A DNA stretch of 23,734 bases from Haplosporangium gracile (Eukaryota; Mortierellomycota; Mortierellomycetes; Mortierellales; Mortierellaceae): assembly GCA_015499985.1 (NCBI GenBank), contig JAAAUF010000217.1:6085-29818 (forward strand), given 5' to 3'. Positions 21,287-23,734 of the stretch are shown here, piece by piece. The first letter of the stretch is position 1. The number at the start of each line of letters is the position of its first letter. The position numbers and the translations under genes are program-made. The notes beneath the pieces are model-generated. The model saw only the letters and a list, made by a program, of their open reading frames with translations. It was not told the DNA's origin and made no database searches.

Positions 21287-23649
21287 TTATCCCAAGAGAC
21301 CGCGTCTTTCGCCGACAGAGATATCATCCTGGGCGCGCTCGTGCCAGAGAGCCACGTTGTTGATGCCGCGACGGGCAAGAGCTCCGACCAACCAACCAAA
21401 GCTGACCAAGCTGGTGATTTGGACAATGGGGACTGCGCTTCCCTGCTCAATGCCGATGCTCAGAATCATCCTATGAGACAAGACAAGACAAGACAAGACA
21501 AGAAAGGAATATGTTAGCGGTAGTTCACAGGTTTGGTACGGTAACGATATAGTTGGGAAGATATGTACGGTTTAGAGCGTGAAAGAACAATTTGGTAAGC
21601 AAACAGGTGGGGTTGAATTGAGTTGAGTAGGCAGGTTGAGAAAAGATTTTTTTTTTTGTTTTTTGCGCTTTTCTCCTCCAATTGTCAGGCACCGAGGAGA
21701 AAGAGTCAAGATGGCAAAGGGCTGATCGAGAACGTGTAAGCGACAACAACCAACACACAATACCGTGAAAAAAGCACGCCTGTATGCGGACACACAGACT
21801 CTCTAACCCATTCAAATGGGAAAGAGAGAGAACGAGAGAGAGAGGATGGTTTCTCCATCTCACCGTTCACTTCTGTGTATCTGTCGCCATCATCCATCCA
21901 CACTGTTGTCGCCTCTCGTTGGCAGTCCGTGAAGAAATAGACGTAGAGACGAACGAACACAACAACAATCGATCACAAATGACGGTGGAATGGAGGGAAG
22001 GAGAGCCTCGATGGCAACACAAGAAAAAAATAAGGTACGCCTTTCGTTTGGGTGGTGGACATGCGCACACACCAAAACAAAGTAAAGAAAAACATTGCCA
22101 GAAAGAATTTTAACAGCCAGAAAAAGCAATCGGCGTATGTATCCAAAAAAAAGAAAAAAAGAAACCCTCTTGTCGCAATGCTGGGTTTGTCGATGTATTG
22201 CTGTTGTTTGCTGCTGTTTGCTGTTGTTGGTGTTGAACGACCATGTAATGTTGCCGCCTTCTTCCTCTTCTTCTTGTTTGCTTGCTTATGCACTCCCTAC
22301 CCCTTCCGTTTCTCTTTCTTAGTGACTTCTTTTGCATTGTCGATGTGTTTTGATGTGGGTGAAAGCAGGTGGGGACCGCAGTTTTTTTGTTTTCCCATGC
22401 GAGCAGATATCGAGATGAGCGAGTAAAAATGAAAAAAAAGTAACAAAGAAAAAAGAAAACAGAAAGGGGTAAAAGAAAAAAAAAAAAATGAAATACTTAC
22501 AAGGCAATAGCAGCGCCAGACCACGAGTCTGGATCCTTAGAGAACTCTGCGTGGTAGTTTCCAATGGCCAAAAGGATAAAGATGGCGAAAGCAGCACCGA
22601 AGGCAGCCCAGGAATCGGGACCGCCATCCTTGTTGGTGAAGGCGGCAAAGAAGTTTTGAAAGACGTCAAGCCAGACGAGGCCGGTGTAGAGCGAGAAGGA
22701 GACATGGACAAAAGCATAATCGATCAAGTTGGTTGCGGTGAAGACGCGCATCTTGACGTACAGTCTCCAGATAAGCGCCGCGTTGATGACCAACAGGATC
22801 TGGCCCACCACCAACCAGTCGTATTTCTAAAGAACAGTATGGTATGCCATATGAAATAGAAGTTTAGTATCTTTTTCTGAGTTGAACGACGGGAAGAAAA
22901 CAAGAGTAGGGAGAGGGTTTACCAGATGTTCACTGGTGTTACCCAAGAAAACAAAGCCAGCCAAACCACCTCCTTTCCATCTTTTTTTTTTATCCTCAAG
23001 GGACTTTTTTTCAGTCAGCCCGGCGTACGCGAACGAGAGAATCGTTTTCTCATTCTGTCTCTTGCACGTCTTTCCTCAACAGCTTTGTGTTTTTAAAGTT
23101 TTTTTCTTGTGTGTCGAGCGGGGTTAAGAGAAATGGGTGGTTTGATGCCTTTGCGAGATGGGAAGCGATGGGATGGGAAGTGTGGCAAGGTTGCAGGCAC
23201 ACCGAGACGCAAGATAACACCAACAAACAGACAACAAGAAGCGGAACGAACAAACGAGTAATAGAAGGAGAAAGATATAACAACAAAAAACCAAACTTGT
23301 CTTTTTCCTCCTCTGTCTCCTCTTTTTATCCAACTTATGGACAGCTAAAAAGAAAACTTACCCAAGAGAGAACCCAGGCGGTGATGATGAGGTTAGAGGC
23401 TGAGAGGTTCCAGTCGACAGCCTCGACAACAACATCATGGGCAAAGTCAAGCCATTGGACGAGGGTGAAGCCTCCGAGGAGGAACCAGTTGATGGCAGGG
23501 ATGGTGTATCCGACAGGGGAGTTGGAGAGATAGTTGGGCCGTTTGCCGAGTTCCTCGGTGATGAACTCGCGGTTGTAGACGATGGTCGAGACTGCACCAA
23601 TAAAGGTGAGCAGGTTGAGTGTCTTAAGGAGGGCTGGATGCAGCGGCAT
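21287..23649 (-). CDS. Uncharacterised fungal multi-pass membrane protein (TspO/MBR-like pattern)
   Basis: Exons (minus strand): 23649-23362, 22826-22501, 21470-21287, giving 265 aa. The joins read WVLSW-KYDWLVVGQ and GAAIAL-MILSIGIEQ, both continuous within the protein. About seven or eight hydrophobic segments are visible (for example TLNLLTFIGAVSTIVY, IPAINWFLLGGFTLVQW, VVGQILLVINAALIW, SWAAFGAAFAIFILLAIG, VQITSLVSFGWLVGAL). Aromatic residues are frequent at segment ends, and motifs such as PVGYTIPAINWFLLGGF and VHVSFSLYTGLVWLDVF recall TspO/MBR-related proteins and a widespread group of uncharacterised fungal membrane proteins. The similarity is from memory and weak. There is no signal peptide and the C-terminus is short and charged. 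Function is unknown. Confidence 0.8.
21471..22500 (-). other. Very long (1030 bp) intron
   Basis: Donor GTAAGT at 22500-22495 and acceptor CATAG next to 21470; the exons join in frame. The intron holds poly-A/T runs, TGT/TTG-rich stretches near 22195-22235, and the pentanucleotide repeat beside the acceptor. It is several times longer than most introns in the window. No second gene was recognised in it on either strand. Confidence 0.75.
21476..21503. repeat. (AGACA)5 pentanucleotide repeat at a 3' splice site
   Basis: Five full AGACA units plus AGA on the plus strand. In the minus-strand transcript this reads TCTTGTCTTG... and ends 5 bases before the acceptor exon junction, so the repeat itself forms the polypyrimidine tract. 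Confidence 0.9.
22827..23361 (-). other. 535 bp first intron of the membrane protein gene
   Basis: Donor GTAAGT, acceptor TTTAG, phase 0, joining W to KYDW. T-rich and A-rich segments fill it. No coding or RNA gene was recognised. Confidence 0.75.
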
Positions 23650-23678
23650 CGTGGATATGTATATGTGTTAAAGGGAAA

Positions 23679-23710
23679 GGGGAGGAGGAGGAGGAGGAGG
23701 AGGAGGAGGG
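23679..23710. repeat. (GGA)n tract in the leader/promoter of the membrane protein gene
   Basis: About ten GGA units on the plus strand, starting 30 bp upstream of the minus-strand start codon; the transcript strand is CCT-rich. GGA repeats can form G-quadruplex or related structures; here that is inference. Confidence 0.85.
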
Positions 23711-23734
23711 ATGAAGAGGAGAAGAGAAGAAGGG

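Noticed and set aside
22319..22717. 132-codon minus-strand frame across exon 2 and the long intron
   Set aside because: It is out of frame with the spliced membrane protein and is Ser/Pro/Phe-rich low complexity.

Overview
The window is a eukaryotic nuclear fragment from a filamentous fungus. Genes are dense and interrupted by many short GT...AG introns (mostly 60-220 bp, acceptors usually TAG or CAG). Intergenic DNA is rich in homopolymers and microsatellites. Family content and intron density fit an early-diverging fungus, most likely Mortierellomycotina/Mucoromycota; that placement is inference from gene style, not from a marker gene. I see no bacterial, viral, transposon or CRISPR component.

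Eight protein-coding genes can be rebuilt by splicing, and each closes into one continuous frame. (1) + strand 81-1352: ketopantoate reductase family, 4 exons, 324 aa. (2) + strand 1688-6162: Rqc2/NEMF ribosome quality control factor, 8 exons, 1193 aa. (3) - strand 7930-6464: Mpv17/PMP22 family membrane protein, 3 exons, 218 aa. (4) - strand 10394-9842: endosulfine/Igo1 phosphatase-inhibitor protein, 2 exons, 111 aa, easily missed because it is small and split. (5) - strand 14415-12498: WSC-domain single-pass cell-surface protein, 2 exons, 474 aa. (6) + strand 15587-17418: SCAMP, 5 exons, 313 aa. (7) + strand 17831-20869: GNL1-type circularly permuted GTPase, 11 exons, 658 aa. (8) - strand 23649-21287: multi-pass membrane protein of unknown function, 3 exons, 265 aa, with two unusually long introns.

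Layout: genes 1 and 2 are tandem; 2 and 3 converge; 3, 4 and 5 lie head-to-tail on the minus strand with about 2 kb between each pair; 5 and 6 diverge from a 1.17 kb shared promoter region that holds an imperfect palindrome; 6 and 7 are tandem, with a GC-rich, structured stretch between them; 7 and 8 converge. The genes do not form a pathway cluster. They are housekeeping and signalling functions: cofactor synthesis, stalled-ribosome rescue, PP2A control, cell-wall sensing, membrane traffic and a ribosome-type GTPase.

The least explained items are the structured stretch at 17521-17694, the palindrome at 15164-15238, the WSC intron that stays open in frame for its whole length, the 1030 bp intron of gene 8 with a pentanucleotide repeat as its pyrimidine tract, and the unknown membrane protein itself. 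I found no clear new multi-gene system.
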